Notes under the pieces: generated by a model
The model's database searches: none
The model's input: the letters and a program-made list of their open reading frames with translations, nothing else
Told to the model about the DNA's origin: nothing
Shown: in pieces, positions 45,677 to 60,886 of the stretch
Numbering within the stretch: the stretch's first letter is position 1
How the letters are laid out: each line of letters opens with the position of its first letter
Origin: Falsarthrobacter nasiphocae
GTDB taxonomy: Bacteria; Actinomycetota; Actinomycetes; Actinomycetales; Micrococcaceae
Length of the DNA: 64,000 bases
Direction: 5' to 3'
Assembly: GCF_031456275.1 (NCBI RefSeq)
Contig: NZ_JAVDUI010000001.1
Span: forward strand, 124,001 to 188,000
Translations under genes and position numbers: made by a program

Positions 45677-45686
45677 ATAGGCCTAT
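45677..45686. promoter_or_regulatory. Palindrome upstream of the MmpS-like gene
   Basis: ATAGGCCTAT, a perfect 10-bp palindrome inside an AT-rich stretch. It overlaps TATGAT and lies 15 bases after TTGATC on the minus strand, so it sits in a plausible promoter. Possible operator. Confidence 0.3.
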
Positions 45687-45778
45687 TACCGCGTGATCAA
45701 ACCCACTCGTGTGGCTGACGCTCCGGGGCGGCTCACAGCATCGCGCCTGCCAGGCTGGCGTGGGGCGGGACGCGAAAA

Positions 45779-45808
45779 ACCCCCGAGAGTCCATAGAACT
45801 CCGGGGGT
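45779..45808 (-). terminator. Terminator of tRNA-Leu
   Basis: ACCCCCG (45779-45785) pairs with CGGGGGT (45802-45808), extended by GAGT/ACTC. Five T follow on the minus strand. It is 8 bases past the tRNA 3' end. Confidence 0.85.
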
Positions 45809-45816
45809 CTTGCCGG

Positions 45817-45898
45817 TGCCCAAGGCGGGACTCGAACCCGCACACCTTTCGGTACCGCATTTTGAGTGCGGCGCGTCTACCAATTCCACCACTTGGGC
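45817..45898 (-). tRNA. tRNA-Leu (CAA)
   Basis: Read on the minus strand, an 82-base class II tRNA: acceptor GCCCAAG/CTTGGGC with A73, anticodon stem CCGCA/TGCGG and loop CTCAAAA (anticodon CAA, reading UUG), a long variable arm (TACCGAAAGGT), and T arm GCGGG-TTCGAGT-CCCGC. CCA is not encoded. Confidence 0.95.
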
Positions 45899-46115
45899 CA
45901 GCCACACAAGCGTACCCGTTCGCAGCAGACGGGCCAAACATCCGTCCTCCGTCTGGCGCCAGGGCCGAGTTTGAGTTATCCCCGTCTGCCCGAGCTGCCG
46001 CCCACAGACAGGCGCTTGTCTTATAGGCTGGAGACTCTTAGGGATCCATGTCCCGGCCGGGTGCAAAGATGCTCTCGTGCATGCCGCCCACGCAACCTCA
46101 GTTCAAGGTGATGAC

Positions 46116-46772
46116 ATGTCAGACGACCTTCAGACCACGGATCAGCCCACAGAGTCCCTGCTGCCCGCAGGGCCCTCGGACGTCCCCGCCGCCGCTCCTG
46201 AGACGCGCCAGCGCCGCGTCGTCGTTGCCGAGGACGAGACGCTCATTCGGCTCGACATCGTCGAGATCCTCCAGGCCCAGGGCTACGAGGTCGTCGCCGA
46301 GGCCAAGAATGGGGAGGAGGCCGTCTCGCTGACTCGGGAGCACAACCCGGACATCGTCCTCATGGACATCAAGATGCCTGTCGTGGACGGCATCACGGCT
46401 GCCGAGACCATCGTCAAGGAGCGCATCGCGCCCGTCGTCCTCCTGACCGCGTTCAGCCAGCCCGAGCTCATCGAACGGGCCCGGGAGGCGGGGGCCATGG
46501 CCTACGTGGTCAAGCCGTTCACGGAGGCGGACCTCATCCCCGCCATGGAGATCGCGCTCTCCCGCTACCGCGAGCTCACCGCCCTCGAAGACGAGGTCGC
46601 GGACCTCAAGGAGGCGTTCGAGACGCGCAAGCTCGTCGAGCGCGCCAAGTCCCTCCTCATGACCAAGCTGGGCCTCTCGGAGCCGGAGGCGTTCCGCTGG
46701 ATCCAGAAGACGTCCATGAACCGGCGCCTGTCGATGCGCGAGGTCGCGACGACGATCATCGAGCAGGTCTAG
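46116..46772 (+). CDS. pdtaR: ANTAR-domain response regulator (PdtaR-like)
   Basis: A 218-residue two-domain regulator. The receiver (about 34-150) has the acidic pocket Glu39-Asp40, phosphorylated Asp84 (LMDIKMP), Thr111 and Lys133 (VVKPF). A coiled coil leads to a C-terminal ANTAR domain (about 160-215, RAKSLLMTKLGLSEPEAFRW...), which binds paired RNA hairpins and stops premature transcription termination. Mycobacterial PdtaR works with histidine kinase PdtaS and lies between pykA and polA, as here. AAGGTG precedes ATG 46116. Confidence 0.92.
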   Translation: MSDDLQTTDQPTESLLPAGPSDVPAAAPETRQRRVVVAEDETLIRLDIVEILQAQGYEVVAEAKNGEEAVSLTREHNPDIVLMDIKMPVVDGITAAETIVKERIAPVVLLTAFSQPELIERAREAGAMAYVVKPFTEADLIPAMEIALSRYRELTALEDEVADLKEAFETRKLVERAKSLLMTKLGLSEPEAFRWIQKTSMNRRLSMREVATTIIEQV

Positions 46773-46841
46773 CCGCTCGCCGCGAATCGGTGAGCATCAG
46801 CGCACGACACGCGGCCCCGCCGCCTGCGAGCCGACAAGAGC

Positions 46842-46880
46842 AAGCAGAACGCCCCCGGTGTCACCGGGGGCGTTCTGCTT
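46842..46880. terminator. Bidirectional terminator between pdtaR and pyk
   Basis: An 18-bp perfect stem (46842-46859 with 46863-46880, core AGAACGCCCCCGGT) and a three-base loop, midway between the two convergent genes. Confidence 0.85.
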
Positions 46881-46913
46881 CTCGCTCGCACGGTCCGCGC
46901 GCCGGACGAGGCG

Positions 46914-48410
46914 TCAGGCCGTGGGACGGCCCTGCTCGTCCGTGGGCCAGGGGCCGAGCTTGTCGCGGAGAATGCGGCCGTCCGACACGCCGTGGTCACT
47001 GGCGTCCCCCACCTTGTGCACACGGAGCGCATTCGTGGAGCCGGCCTTGCCGGGAGGCGAGCCTGCCGCGATGACGACGAAGTCCTCCGTCGTGGCCAGC
47101 TTCTCTCGCTGAAGGTGCTCGTCAACCTGCTCCACCATGTCATCGGTGTGCTGAACCATGTCCACGAGGACCGGGTTGATCCCCCACAGGAGCGTCATGG
47201 TGTTGAGGGTGGACGTGACCGGCGTGTACGCGAAGATCGGCTGCGCCGGACGCAGACGGGAGAGGCGGCGGGCCGAGTCCCCCGTCTGCGTGAAGGTGCA
47301 CAGGTACTTGACGTTGAGCTGGCCGGCAACCTCATAGGCGGCACGGGTGATGGCGCCGCCGCGCGTCTTCGGCTGGGAGCCGAGCGGGCGGATCCGGTCC
47401 AGGCCGTGCTGCTCGGTGGAGGTGATGATGCGCGCCATGGTCTGAACGGTCTCGATGGGGTACGCGCCGACGCTCGTCTCGCCCGAGAGCATGACGGCGT
47501 CCGCGCCGTCGAGGACGGCGTTGGCGCAGTCCGAGGCCTCGGCGCGGGTGGGGCGCGGGTTCTCGATCATGCTCTCCAGCACCTGGGTCGCCACGATGAC
47601 CGGCTTGGCCCAGCGGCGGGCCAGCTCGATGGCCTTCTTCTGGACGATCGGCACGTCCTCGAGCGGGAGTTCGACGCCGAGGTCGCCGCGGGCCACCATG
47701 ATCGCGTCGAACGCGTCGATGATCTCCTCAAGGGCATCGACAGCCTGGGGCTTCTCGACTTTGGCGATCGTGGGAACCCGGCGGCCCTCCTCGTCCATGA
47801 TCTCGTGGACGCGGGTGATGTCGGCCGCGTTGCGGACGAACGACAGGGCGACCATGTCGACACCCTGACGGAGGGCCCAGCGGAGGTCGGCCTCGTCCTT
47901 CTCCGAGAGCGCGGGGACGTTAACGGCCACGCCGGGCAGGTTGATGCCCTTGTTGTTGGAGACGGTGCCGCCGACGGTCACCTCGGTCTCCACCTCCGTG
48001 TCGTCGACACGGACGGCGCGGAGGGCGACCTTGCCATCGTCGATAAGAAGGGGGTCCCCCACGTTGACGTCCTGGGGCAGGCCCTTGAAGGTCGTGGAGC
48101 AGCGCTCCTGCGTGCCGAGCACGTCCTCGGTGGTGATGGTGAACCGATCTCCCACCGCGAGGTGGTGCGGGCCGTTCTCGAACCGGCCGAGCCGGATCTT
48201 CGGCCCCTGCAGGTCCGCGAAGATGCCCACGGGGATGCCGAGCTGCTCAGAGGCGCGCCTGACGTTCTCGTAGGTTCCGGCGTGCACGGAGTAGTCACCG
48301 TGGCTCATGTTCATGCGGGCCACGTTCACGCCCGCTTTGATCACGGCAAGCGTGCTCTCGTAGCTCGAGATGGAGGGTCCGAAGGTGGCGACGATCTTTG
48401 CGCGTCTCAT
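46914..48410 (-). CDS. pyk: Pyruvate kinase
   Basis: A 498-residue pyruvate kinase converting PEP and ADP to pyruvate and ATP. MRRAKIVATFGPS at the N-terminus, ARMNMSHGD, DLQGPKIRLG, VMVARGDLGVELP (metal site with Glu) and the signature KVEKPQAV...(catalytic Lys) are all present. The C-terminal allosteric domain (about 355-475) is complete. Length is normal. It lies downstream of gltBD on the same strand, 32 bases after the gltD stop. Confidence 0.97.
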   Translation of the reverse strand: MRRAKIVATFGPSISSYESTLAVIKAGVNVARMNMSHGDYSVHAGTYENVRRASEQLGIPVGIFADLQGPKIRLGRFENGPHHLAVGDRFTITTEDVLGTQERCSTTFKGLPQDVNVGDPLLIDDGKVALRAVRVDDTEVETEVTVGGTVSNNKGINLPGVAVNVPALSEKDEADLRWALRQGVDMVALSFVRNAADITRVHEIMDEEGRRVPTIAKVEKPQAVDALEEIIDAFDAIMVARGDLGVELPLEDVPIVQKKAIELARRWAKPVIVATQVLESMIENPRPTRAEASDCANAVLDGADAVMLSGETSVGAYPIETVQTMARIITSTEQHGLDRIRPLGSQPKTRGGAITRAAYEVAGQLNVKYLCTFTQTGDSARRLSRLRPAQPIFAYTPVTSTLNTMTLLWGINPVLVDMVQHTDDMVEQVDEHLQREKLATTEDFVVIAAGSPPGKAGSTNALRVHKVGDASDHGVSDGRILRDKLGPWPTDEQGRPTA

Positions 48411-48442
48411 GAGTGCTCGACTTTCTCTCTGTCCGGCGACCG

Positions 48443-49892
48443 CTAGACGGCGATCGCTGCGTCAGATGGCGCCACCGGCGCAGGCAGCTGCGTCGGCGAG
48501 TCCATCAGCCATTGATCGATCGCCGCGGCCGCGGAACGGCCCTCGGCGATCGCCCACACAATGAGCGATTGCCCGCGGCCAGCGTCGCCCGCCGCGAACA
48601 CGCCCGGTGTAGAGGTCATGTAGTACCCGTCGCGAGCGACATTGCTGCGGGAGTCGAAGGTCACGTCGATCTGGGTGTCGAGGCCCGAGGGTTCGGGGCC
48701 TGTGAATCCCAGGGCGAGGAAGACGACATCAGCGGGAATCGTGTGCTCGCTGCCCGCCTTGGGGCCGCGGCCGCTCGCGGTGATCTCGGTCTCCGCGACG
48801 GTCAGGCCCGTGACAGTGCCGTCGACGCCTTCAAACTCCACTGTAGAGGCCAAGTAGGTCCTCTCGCCACCTTCTTCGTGGGCGCTCGCGACCTCGAAGA
48901 GCGTGGGGTGCAGAGGCCACGGCTGATGGGCGGGGCGCTCCCCCGGCGGCTGGGCTCCGATGGCGAGCGTCGTCACCGACGCCGCGCCCTGCCTGTGCGC
49001 CGTGCCGATGCAGTCCGCCCCCGTGTCTCCCCCGCCCAGGACGACGACGTGTTTGCCGCGGACGTCGATCTCCGGGGCCTCAACCAGGCCGGCCACAGCG
49101 CGGTTGACCGGCACCAGGTAGTCCATGGCGAAGTGGACGCCCTCGAGCTGACGCCCGGGGATCGGCAGGTCGCGCGGCGTGGTCGCGCCCGTGGCGATGA
49201 GCACCGCGTCGTGCGCCTGCCGCAGCTGCGCCCACGAGATGTCCCGGCCCACCTCGACCGAGTGCCGGAAACGCGTTCCCTCCGCCTCCATCTGCCGCAG
49301 GCGGGCGTCGAGCACGTGCTTCTCGAGCTTGTAGTCCGGGATCCCGTAGCGCAGGAGCCCGCCGATCCGGTCGTCCCGCTCGTAGACCACCACCGTGTGC
49401 CCCGCCCGCGTCAGCTGCTGCGCCGCGGCCAGTCCTGCCGGTCCGGAGCCGACGACGGCGACACGCTTGTGCGTGGACCGCGCCGGCGGCCGAGGCGTGA
49501 GCCCGCCCGAGTCCATGAGGTGATCGGCCAGACTCGCCTCGACCTGCTTGATCGTCACGGCCGGCTGGTTGATGCCGAGCACGCACGAGGACTCGCACGG
49601 CGCCGGACACAGCCGCCCCGTCAGCTCCGGGAAGTTGTTCGTGGCCAGAAGCCGCTCCGCCGCCGCGTCCAGCCGCCCCCGGTAGGTGAGGTCGTTGAAC
49701 TCCGGAATGAGGTTGCCGAGCGGGCAGCCGCTGTGACAGAACGGCACCCCGCAGTCCATGCAGCGGCTCGCCTGCTCCCGCAGGACGGCCGGGTCCTGGC
49801 GCTCGTAGACCTCCTTGTAGTCCATGATGCGCACGGGCACGGGGCGCCGCGGCTGCGTCTTGCGTTCGGTGTGCTTCAGGAATCCGCGCGGG

Positions 49893-49900
<8 letters not shown>
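48443..49900 (-). CDS. gltD: Glutamate synthase small subunit
   Basis: GltD (485 residues) feeds electrons from NADPH through FAD and iron-sulfur clusters to GltB. The N-terminal cluster cysteines lie in [14 protein letters not shown] and [10 protein letters not shown]. The FAD-binding motif is [15 protein letters not shown] and the NADPH motif [12 protein letters not shown]. The protein begins with [15 protein letters not shown], as in the family. The start is GTG 49900, which overlaps the gltB stop by 8 bases, so synthesis is coupled. Confidence 0.95.
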
Positions 49901-54452
<4,552 letters not shown>

Positions 54453-54613
54453 GATCGGCATCCTTCCTCCGAAGAACGCGCGAGGCGCCTCGGACTCGTC
54501 ATCTCGAGGGCGGCGCTGGCCTCAGGACCTCCGGGCCGAAGAGGCCCGGTCCCCCGTGCGGCGGGTGTGTTCGCCGTGCGGGAAAAACAACCGTATCAAT
54601 CGACCACATGACG

Positions 54614-54648
54614 GAAGGCGGGCGTCCAATATTTGAACACCCGCCTTC
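54614..54648 (-). terminator. Hairpin after lgt
   Basis: GAAGGCGGG (54614-54622) with CCCGCCTTC (54640-54648), loop rich in A/T (CCAATATTTGAA). It ends the rib-his-trp-lgt gene chain 32 bases past the lgt stop. Confidence 0.65.
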
Positions 54649-54679
54649 GCGGTGGATCGTGAAGCCCTGCCGCTGACCC

Positions 54680-55729
54680 CTAGCGGCCTCGCCTCGCCGA
54701 GCCCGTGCCGCGCGAGGACGCCGGTTCGTCCCCGTGCGGGTCCGGGCCTGCGGACGGGGCTGCCGGAACCGTCTCCAGCACCACGTCGGCCTCGCGGGCG
54801 CGCTCGATGTCCGAGAACGGCGAGTCGACGTCGTCGTCTCCCGACAGAGGAGCGGGCGCGGAGCCTGCGCGCGAAGCCGGCACGGACGCCTCCCGCGTCC
54901 CTGCTGCGGCCGCGAGGCGCCGGTGGCGCCGACGCGTGGCCACGAACATGACGAGCCCCAGCGCGAAGAGGAGGAGGGCGGCCCACGAGTTGATCCGGTC
55001 CGTCACGCCGAAGAGCGTCAGCTCCACCGCCGGGTCCCGGCGAACGTGCTCCAGGACGTACCGGCCCGCGTTGTACAGCATGACGTAGAGCCAGAACGCG
55101 CTGCCGAGCCGGAAGCGCATGCGGCGGTCCAGGAGAACGATGACGGCGGCCGCCGTGAGGTTCCAGATCATCTCGTAGAGGAACGTCGGGTGGAAGAGGG
55201 TGTCTGCGGGCAGCCCTGCGGGGAACGCCGGGTTGCTCGGGCTGATCTCCAGGCCCCACGGGAGAGTGGTCGGCCCGCCGAAGAGCTCCTGGTTGAACCA
55301 GTTGCCCCAGCGGCCCATCGCCTGGGCCACGAGCAGTCCCGGTGCCGCGGCATCCATGAACGCGGTCAGCCGGATGCCCGCCCGGCGGCAGCCGAGGTAC
55401 GCGCCGAGGGCGCCGAGGGTGATCGCCCCCATGATCGCGAGGCCGCCCTCCCAGATGTACAACGCCGTCAACGGGTCCTTGCCCGGGCCGAAGTAGTCCG
55501 GCCAGTGGGAGAGCACGTGGTAGATCCGCCCGCCCGCGATCCCGAATGGGACGCACCACAGGCCGACGTCGAGCACCGCCTCCGTGGCCACGCCCCGCCG
55601 GTTGAGCCGCCTAGCCGTGATCCACAGGGCCACGACGATGCCCGCGATGATGCACAGGGCGTAGAAGTGGATCCGCAACGGCCCGATGTCGAACCCGTTG
55701 ACGCTGGGGGACGGGATGGACGCCAGCAT
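54680..55729 (-). CDS. lgt: Prolipoprotein diacylglyceryl transferase
   Basis: Lgt (349 residues) transfers diacylglycerol from phosphatidylglycerol to the lipobox cysteine of prolipoproteins. Seven membrane helices are visible; key motifs are GLWCVPFGIAGGRIYHVLSHW (catalytic His region), WEGGLAIMGA and the Lgt signature GRWGNWFNQELFGGP. The last 80 residues are a long cytoplasmic Ala/Asp/Ser-rich tail, as in other actinobacteria. The start ATG overlaps the trpA stop by one base (TGATG). Confidence 0.95.
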   Translation of the reverse strand: MLASIPSPSVNGFDIGPLRIHFYALCIIAGIVVALWITARRLNRRGVATEAVLDVGLWCVPFGIAGGRIYHVLSHWPDYFGPGKDPLTALYIWEGGLAIMGAITLGALGAYLGCRRAGIRLTAFMDAAAPGLLVAQAMGRWGNWFNQELFGGPTTLPWGLEISPSNPAFPAGLPADTLFHPTFLYEMIWNLTAAAVIVLLDRRMRFRLGSAFWLYVMLYNAGRYVLEHVRRDPAVELTLFGVTDRINSWAALLLFALGLVMFVATRRRHRRLAAAAGTREASVPASRAGSAPAPLSGDDDVDSPFSDIERAREADVVLETVPAAPSAGPDPHGDEPASSRGTGSARRGR

Positions 55730-56526
55730 CACGCCCGCCGCGCCCCCTCGGTGAGCCGAGCTGCGAGTCGGCCCACGGCGTCCGGGCCCTCCTTGGCGAG
55801 CGCGGCCACGATAGCGGTGCCGACAATCGCGCCCTCCGCGTACTCGGCGATCTCCCGCACGTGCTCGGGCGTCGAGACTCCGATGCCCACACAGACGCGC
55901 TCCGCACCGGCCTCGTGGGCGCGCTCGACGACGCGCCTGGCGGCCTCGGAGACCGACTCGCGCGCGCCCGTCACGCCCATCGTGGACACCCCGTAGACGA
56001 AGCCCCGCGTGGCCTCGACCGTCATCCTCATGCGCGCGTCCGTGGAGGACGGGGCCACGAGGAAGACGCGCTCGAGGTCGAGCTCGTCGCTGACGGCGAT
56101 CCACTCGGCGGCCTCGTCCGGCACGAGGTCCGGGGTGATGAGCCCCGATCCGCCGGCTGCCTTGAGCTGCTCGCCGAACTCGCGGATGCCCACCTGAAGG
56201 ACCGGGTTCCAATACGTCATGACGAGCACGGCGGCGTCGGAGCCCTCGCGGATCCCTCGCACGACGTCGAACACCTGGCGGACGCGGAACCCGCCCGCGA
56301 GAGCGGCCGTCGTCGCGTCCTGGATGACCGGGCCGTCCATGACCGGGTCCGAGTAGGGGACGCCGATCTCGATGATGTCCGCCCCGCCCTTGGCGAGGGC
56401 CAGCCCGGCCTCGATGCTGCCCTCCACATCCGGGAAGCCGGCGGGCAGGTAGCCGATGAGGGCGGCGCGGCCCTCCTCGCGGGCCGCGTCGATCTTCTCG
56501 GCGGCTGTGACGACTGTGGGGCTCAT
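55729..56526 (-). CDS. trpA: Tryptophan synthase alpha chain
   Basis: A 265-residue TIM-barrel lyase that cleaves indole-3-glycerol phosphate and passes indole to TrpB. Motifs: GYLPAGFPD, the catalytic Glu in EIGVPYSDP (Glu49-type) and Asp60 in the same loop, [13 protein letters not shown] and GIGVSTPEH. The start overlaps the trpB stop (ATGA) and the stop overlaps lgt. Confidence 0.97.
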   Translation of the reverse strand: MSPTVVTAAEKIDAAREEGRAALIGYLPAGFPDVEGSIEAGLALAKGGADIIEIGVPYSDPVMDGPVIQDATTAALAGGFRVRQVFDVVRGIREGSDAAVLVMTYWNPVLQVGIREFGEQLKAAGGSGLITPDLVPDEAAEWIAVSDELDLERVFLVAPSSTDARMRMTVEATRGFVYGVSTMGVTGARESVSEAARRVVERAHEAGAERVCVGIGVSTPEHVREIAEYAEGAIVGTAIVAALAKEGPDAVGRLAARLTEGARRA

Positions 56527-57803
56527 GCCTCTTCTCCCTCGTTCATCTGGGCGATCTCGCCTTCCTCGTCAAGAATGCCGAAGTACTCGCCGGCGGTGTG
56601 CACGTCCTTGTCACCTCGACCGGAGAGGCACACGAGGATCACGCGCGAGGAGGGATCCTCGCTCTCCTCCGCGAGGCGCTGCCCCACCTGGATGGCCCCG
56701 GCGAGGGCGTGCGCGGACTCGATGGCCGGGATGATGCCCTCCGTCTTGCAGAGGAGCGAGAAGGCCTCCATGGCCTGCTTGTCGGTGATGGGCTCGTACG
56801 TCACGCGGCCGATGCTCGCCAGGTACGAGTGCTCCGGGCCAACGCCCGGGTAGTCGAGGCCCGCGGAGATCGAGTGGGACTCGATCGTCTGGCCGTCCTC
56901 GTCCTGCATGAGGAAAGAGCGGGCGCCGTGGAGCACGCCCGGGCGCCCCAGGGTGATGGTTGCCGCGTGGCGTGGGGTGTCGACGCCGTCGCCGCCCGCC
57001 TCGAGGCCGTAGAGGGCCACGGACTCGTCGTCCAGGAAGCCGTGGAAGATGCCGATGGCGTTGGAGCCGCCGCCGACGCATGCGCACACGGCGTCCGGAA
57101 GGCGCCCAGCGGCCTCGAGGACCTGCTCGCGCGCCTCCTCGCCGATGACTTCGTGGAAGTAGCGGACCATGGCCGGGAAGGGATGCGCGCCCGCCGCAGT
57201 GCCGAGGACGTAGTGCGTCGTCTCGACGTTGGCGACCCAGTCGCGAAGCGCCTCGTTGATGGCGTCCTTCAGCGTCTCCGAGCCGATGGCCACGGGAACG
57301 ACCTTGGCGCCGAGCAGCTGCATGCGGGCCACGTTGAGGGCCTGGCGGCGCGTGTCCTCGGCACCCATGTAGACGACGCACTCGAGACCGAGGAGAGCCG
57401 CCGCGGTGGCGGTGGCGACGCCGTGCTGGCCCGCGCCCGTCTCCGCGATGACGCGAGTCTTGCCCATGCGCTTGGCGAGCAGCACCTGGCCCAGGACGTT
57501 GTTGATCTTGTGGGAGCCCGTGTGGTTGAGGTCCTCGCGCTTGAGGAACACCCGAACGCCGCCGGCGTGCTGCGCGAACCGCGGGGCCTCGGTGAGGAGG
57601 GACGGGCGGCCGGAGTAGTCCCGGTTGAGGCGGTGGATCTCCGCCACGAACTCTGGGTCCGCCTTGGCGGCCTCGAACGTCTCCGTCAGCTCATCAAGTG
57701 CGGCGATGAGGGACTCGGGCATCCAGCGCCCGCCGAACTCGCCGAAGTAGGGCCCTGGGGCGCTCCGCAGGGAGTCGCGCTCCGGTCCGGACTGTTCTTG
57801 CAT
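56523..57803 (-). CDS. trpB: Tryptophan synthase beta chain
   Basis: TrpB (426 residues) condenses indole with serine, using pyridoxal phosphate. The PLP lysine lies in [13 protein letters not shown], the phosphate loop is [10 protein letters not shown] and [13 protein letters not shown] is the serine-binding region. GAGGAG is 5 bases before the ATG. It starts 41 bases after trpC and overlaps trpA. Confidence 0.97.
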   Translation of the reverse strand: MQEQSGPERDSLRSAPGPYFGEFGGRWMPESLIAALDELTETFEAAKADPEFVAEIHRLNRDYSGRPSLLTEAPRFAQHAGGVRVFLKREDLNHTGSHKINNVLGQVLLAKRMGKTRVIAETGAGQHGVATATAAALLGLECVVYMGAEDTRRQALNVARMQLLGAKVVPVAIGSETLKDAINEALRDWVANVETTHYVLGTAAGAHPFPAMVRYFHEVIGEEAREQVLEAAGRLPDAVCACVGGGSNAIGIFHGFLDDESVALYGLEAGGDGVDTPRHAATITLGRPGVLHGARSFLMQDEDGQTIESHSISAGLDYPGVGPEHSYLASIGRVTYEPITDKQAMEAFSLLCKTEGIIPAIESAHALAGAIQVGQRLAEESEDPSSRVILVCLSGRGDKDVHTAGEYFGILDEEGEIAQMNEGEEA

Positions 57804-57844
57804 GTCTGCTCCTCGGGCTGGGCGGCGCGTGGGCCGCCTCCGGT

Positions 57845-58645
57845 TTATGGTCGGGGTGAAACGGGCACGGCCGCGAAGCCTGCGACCGCGGCGGACGGGT
57901 CGTTCGAGCGCACGAGCGCCTCACCGACGAGGACTGCGTCCGCGCCGTGGAACGCGTAGTCCTCGACGTCCGCGAGCCCGGTCACGCCGGACTCGGCGAC
58001 GGCGACGGCCCCCGCCGGCAGGCTCGCGGCCAGCCGGGAGAACGCGGTGTTGTCGACGTCGAGGGTCTTGAGGTTGCGGACGTTGACGCCGACGATCTTC
58101 GCGCCGACGGCCGCGGCCCGCGCCACTTCCTCCGGCGTGTGCGTCTCGACGAGCGCATTCATCCCGAGCTCGTGGGCCAGGTCCAGGAAGCGGGCCAGGT
58201 CCTCGTCACTCAGGGCGGCGACAATGAGTAGGACGAGGTCCGCCCCGTGGGCCCGCGCCTCGTAGAACTGGTATTCGTCCACCATGAAGTCCTTGCGCAG
58301 GACGGGGACGTCAACGGCGGCGCGGACGTCGTCGAGATCCTTGAGGGAGCCGCCGAACCGACGCTCCTCCGTGAGGACCGAGATGACGCTCGCTCCCCCG
58401 CGCTCATAGAGCGCGGCGAGCTCGCCGGGCTCCGGGATGGACGCGAGGTCCCCCTTGGACGGGGAGCGCCGCTTCACCTCGGCGATGACGCGCACGCGCC
58501 CCTCCCCTCCCCGCAGGGCCGCGAGTGCGTCCCTGGCGGGTGCGGCGGCGCGGGCGGCCTCCTTGACGTCCTCAAGGCAGATGCGCGAACGGCGCCGCGC
58601 GAGGTCTTCGCGGACGCCGTCGATGATGGAGTCGAGGACTGTCAT
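57845..58645 (-). CDS. trpC: Indole-3-glycerol phosphate synthase
   Basis: TrpC (266 residues) closes the indole ring from CdRP. Catalytic residues occur in [13 protein letters not shown] (Lys/Glu), [27 protein letters not shown] and VAVAESGV, all in family order. The ATG overlaps the stop of the HGxxPAAW gene (TGATG). Confidence 0.97.
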   Translation of the reverse strand: MTVLDSIIDGVREDLARRRSRICLEDVKEAARAAAPARDALAALRGGEGRVRVIAEVKRRSPSKGDLASIPEPGELAALYERGGASVISVLTEERRFGGSLKDLDDVRAAVDVPVLRKDFMVDEYQFYEARAHGADLVLLIVAALSDEDLARFLDLAHELGMNALVETHTPEEVARAAAVGAKIVGVNVRNLKTLDVDNTAFSRLAASLPAGAVAVAESGVTGLADVEDYAFHGADAVLVGEALVRSNDPSAAVAGFAAVPVSPRP

Positions 58646-58881
58646 CAGTGCCGGGACGGGGTCAGCTTGTGACCGTTGACGCCGTAGCCCGCCTTGCGCA
58701 TGCCGAAGCCGACGACAAGCCCGAGGCCCATGACGGCGATGCCAGCCCAGAAGAGCGTGGCGTTGGCCAGGCAGAAGGCGACCGAGGCAATGGCGGCGCC
58801 GATGATCATGATGAACACCAGCGTCCAGGCGGCGGGGCTGTTGCCGTGTCCGACGGGCTCGGCGTGGATGTTGTGGCTCAT
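58645..58881 (-). CDS. HGxxPAAW-family membrane protein
   Basis: A 78-residue protein with two membrane helices (about 18-37 and 42-60). The family motif is GHGNSPAAW at 11-19. It is a conserved actinobacterial protein found beside trpC; function unknown. AGGAAAGG lies 5 bases before the ATG. A CTCCCGCG-GTG-CGCGGGAG hairpin (58899-58917) lies just upstream in the 88-base gap; no tryptophan-rich leader peptide is visible there. Confidence 0.85.
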   Translation of the reverse strand: MSHNIHAEPVGHGNSPAAWTLVFIMIIGAAIASVAFCLANATLFWAGIAVMGLGLVVGFGMRKAGYGVNGHKLTPSRH

Positions 58882-58969
58882 GATGTCCTTTCCTCAGGCT
58901 CCCGCGGTGCGCGGGAGGCCCTAAAACGCTTCTACTCTCAATTGTGCCATTCTGCGGCGCCGAACGCGG

Positions 58970-59671
58970 TCACCTGGCCGTGGGGTCCTCGCCTCGCGTC
59001 AGGTCGTCCCATGCGTCGATGGCCTCGGACTGCGCCGAGACCCTGCGCGGCCCCTCCGCACCGGCCCGCCCGGGCTGGCCGTCCGCCCCGGCGGAGTACT
59101 TCGCGGTGGTCTCCCAGCGGGGGCTGACGACGCCGAGGGCCGCCGCGTAGAGCGCCGCGAGTCCGGCGAGCACCGCCGCGACGACGGGCCACATCGTGGC
59201 CGTGGCCTCGGCGCCGGAGCTCGACCCCTCGATGCCGATCGTCTCCGCGATCTTGGCGGAGGCCGCCATGAGGGGGCCGTTCGCGACGAAAGCGGACAGG
59301 ACGGCGGCGAGGGCCATCGACCCGAAGACCATGACGAGGGAAACGATCCGCGTGATGCGGCCTCCCACGGCGGCGGCCACGGCGGCCGCCAGGGCCACAA
59401 CGACGAGGGCCGTGACGGGCTTGGACGCGTCCGCCCCGGAGACTGTGAGGATCTCCTGCTGGACTCCGGCCTCGGGAAGCTTGACCCGGATCCAGGTCTG
59501 AGTCCCGGCGAGGAGGGTCAGCGCCGTGAGGAGCATGAGTGAGAAGACGCCGCGGCCCTTCGTGAGGAACGCGGGCAGGGGCCGAGGCTCGCGGCCGGTC
59601 GGCCGGCTGCCGCGGCGGCCCGGCGTCCGGGCGTCGACGGCGGCGTGTTCGCGCGGTGCCCGGGCGGTCAC
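58970..59671 (-). CDS. Trp operon-associated membrane protein
   Basis: A 233-residue protein of the Trp-biosynthesis-associated membrane family. After a charged N-terminus come a helix at about 42-58 ([20 protein letters not shown]), two helices in [18 protein letters not shown] and [19 protein letters not shown], and one near 160-180, ending in a charged tail. Its position between hisI and the trp genes is conserved. GTG start overlaps the hisI stop (GTGA). Confidence 0.88.
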   Translation of the reverse strand: MTARAPREHAAVDARTPGRRGSRPTGREPRPLPAFLTKGRGVFSLMLLTALTLLAGTQTWIRVKLPEAGVQQEILTVSGADASKPVTALVVVALAAAVAAAVGGRITRIVSLVMVFGSMALAAVLSAFVANGPLMAASAKIAETIGIEGSSSGAEATATMWPVVAAVLAGLAALYAAALGVVSPRWETTAKYSAGADGQPGRAGAEGPRRVSAQSEAIDAWDDLTRGEDPTAR

Positions 59672-60081
59672 GGGCGCGCCCCCGTCTCGGCGTCGAGCTC
59701 TCGGCCCGTGAAGCAGGTCCTGGTCCCGGTGTGGCAGGCGGCGCCGACCTGCTCGACCTCGAGCAGGAGCGCGTCACCGTCGCAGTCGAGGGAGATCCCC
59801 CGCAGCCACTGGCTGTGCCCGGACGTGTCGCCCTTGCGCCAGTACTCGCCCCTGGAGCGGGAGAAGAAGGTCACGCGGCCGGTCGTCAGGGTGCGTCGGA
59901 GCGCTTCGTCGTCCATCCATCCGAGCATGAGGACCTCACGGCTCCCGACGTCCTGGACGATCGCTGCGACAAGCCCGGCGGGGTCCCGTTTGAGGCGCCT
60001 GGCCAGGGTCGGATCGAGGTGGGGTTCGTGCTGTTCCATTGACCCCATGCTACGGGCCTCGCGGGCGTCGGGCTCGCTCAC
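59668..60081 (-). CDS. hisI: Phosphoribosyl-AMP cyclohydrolase
   Basis: HisI (137 residues) opens the adenine ring of PR-AMP, step 3 of histidine synthesis. Motifs [32 protein letters not shown] and the zinc-binding cysteines in [26 protein letters not shown] are all present. I start at GTG 60081, which overlaps the hisF stop (GTGA); ATG 60048 is an alternative. Confidence 0.95.
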   Translation of the reverse strand: MSEPDAREARSMGSMEQHEPHLDPTLARRLKRDPAGLVAAIVQDVGSREVLMLGWMDDEALRRTLTTGRVTFFSRSRGEYWRKGDTSGHSQWLRGISLDCDGDALLLEVEQVGAACHTGTRTCFTGRELDAETGARP

Positions 60082-60860
60082 CGCACGCTCGCCCCGGAGG
60101 CGCGCAGGGCATCCTTGACCTGGGCGATGGCGTCGTCGGCCCCGAAGTGGAAGACGCTCGCCGCGAGCACGGCGTCGGCCCCTGCCGCCACCGCAGCCGG
60201 GAAGTGGGCTGGCTCCCCCGCGCCGCCGGAGGCAATGAGGGGCACGGTGACGGCCGCCCGGACGGCCCTGATCATCTCGACGTCGAACCCGTCCCGCGTG
60301 CCGTCGGCGTCGATGGAGTTGAGAAGGATCTCCCCGACGCCGCGCCGCTCCGCCTCTCGCGCCCACTCGACGGCGCAGCGGCCCGTGCCCTCGCGGCCGC
60401 CCTTGACGGTGACCTCGAAGCCGGACTCGGTCGCGTCGCTGCGGCGCGCATCCAGGGACAGCGTGAGGACCTGGGAGCCGAATCGCTCGGCCACCTCGTC
60501 GATGAGCTCGGGCCGCACGACAGCCGCGGTGTTGACCGAGGCCTTGTCGGCGCCGTCGCGCAGGAGACGGTCCACGTCCTCCACGCTCCGGACGCCGCCG
60601 CCCACGGTCAGGGGGATGAAGACCTCGCCCGCGGCCCGCTGGACCACCTCGTGCATCGTGTCCCGGTCCTGCGTGGAGGCCGTGACATCGAGGAAGACGA
60701 GCTCGTCGATCCCGAGCCGGCCATAGCGGGCGGCGAGCTCCACGGGGTCCCCCGCGTCCCGGAGGTCGGCGAAGTTGACGCCCTTGACCACGCGGCCGGC
60801 GTCGACGTCCAGACACGCGATGACTCGGACGGCGACGTCGGGCTTGCGCGGCGTTGGCAT
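60078..60860 (-). CDS. hisF: Imidazole glycerol phosphate synthase, cyclase subunit
   Basis: HisF (260 residues) is the TIM-barrel partner of His[18 protein letters not shown] (catalytic Asp), [15 protein letters not shown]-type and [18 protein letters not shown] (second catalytic Asp) and [13 protein letters not shown] are present. hisH is not next to it. ATG start 26 bases after hisG. Confidence 0.97.
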   Translation of the reverse strand: MPTPRKPDVAVRVIACLDVDAGRVVKGVNFADLRDAGDPVELAARYGRLGIDELVFLDVTASTQDRDTMHEVVQRAAGEVFIPLTVGGGVRSVEDVDRLLRDGADKASVNTAAVVRPELIDEVAERFGSQVLTLSLDARRSDATESGFEVTVKGGREGTGRCAVEWAREAERRGVGEILLNSIDADGTRDGFDVEMIRAVRAAVTVPLIASGGAGEPAHFPAAVAAGADAVLAASVFHFGADDAIAQVKDALRASGASVR

Positions 60861-60886
60861 GAGGTTCTCCTGGGGTCTCGGTTCAG

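Noticed and set aside
58882-58969. A trp attenuator in the gap before the HGxxPAAW gene
   Set aside because: There is a hairpin but no leader peptide with tryptophan codons (the only short frame, from ATG GCA CAA, has none).
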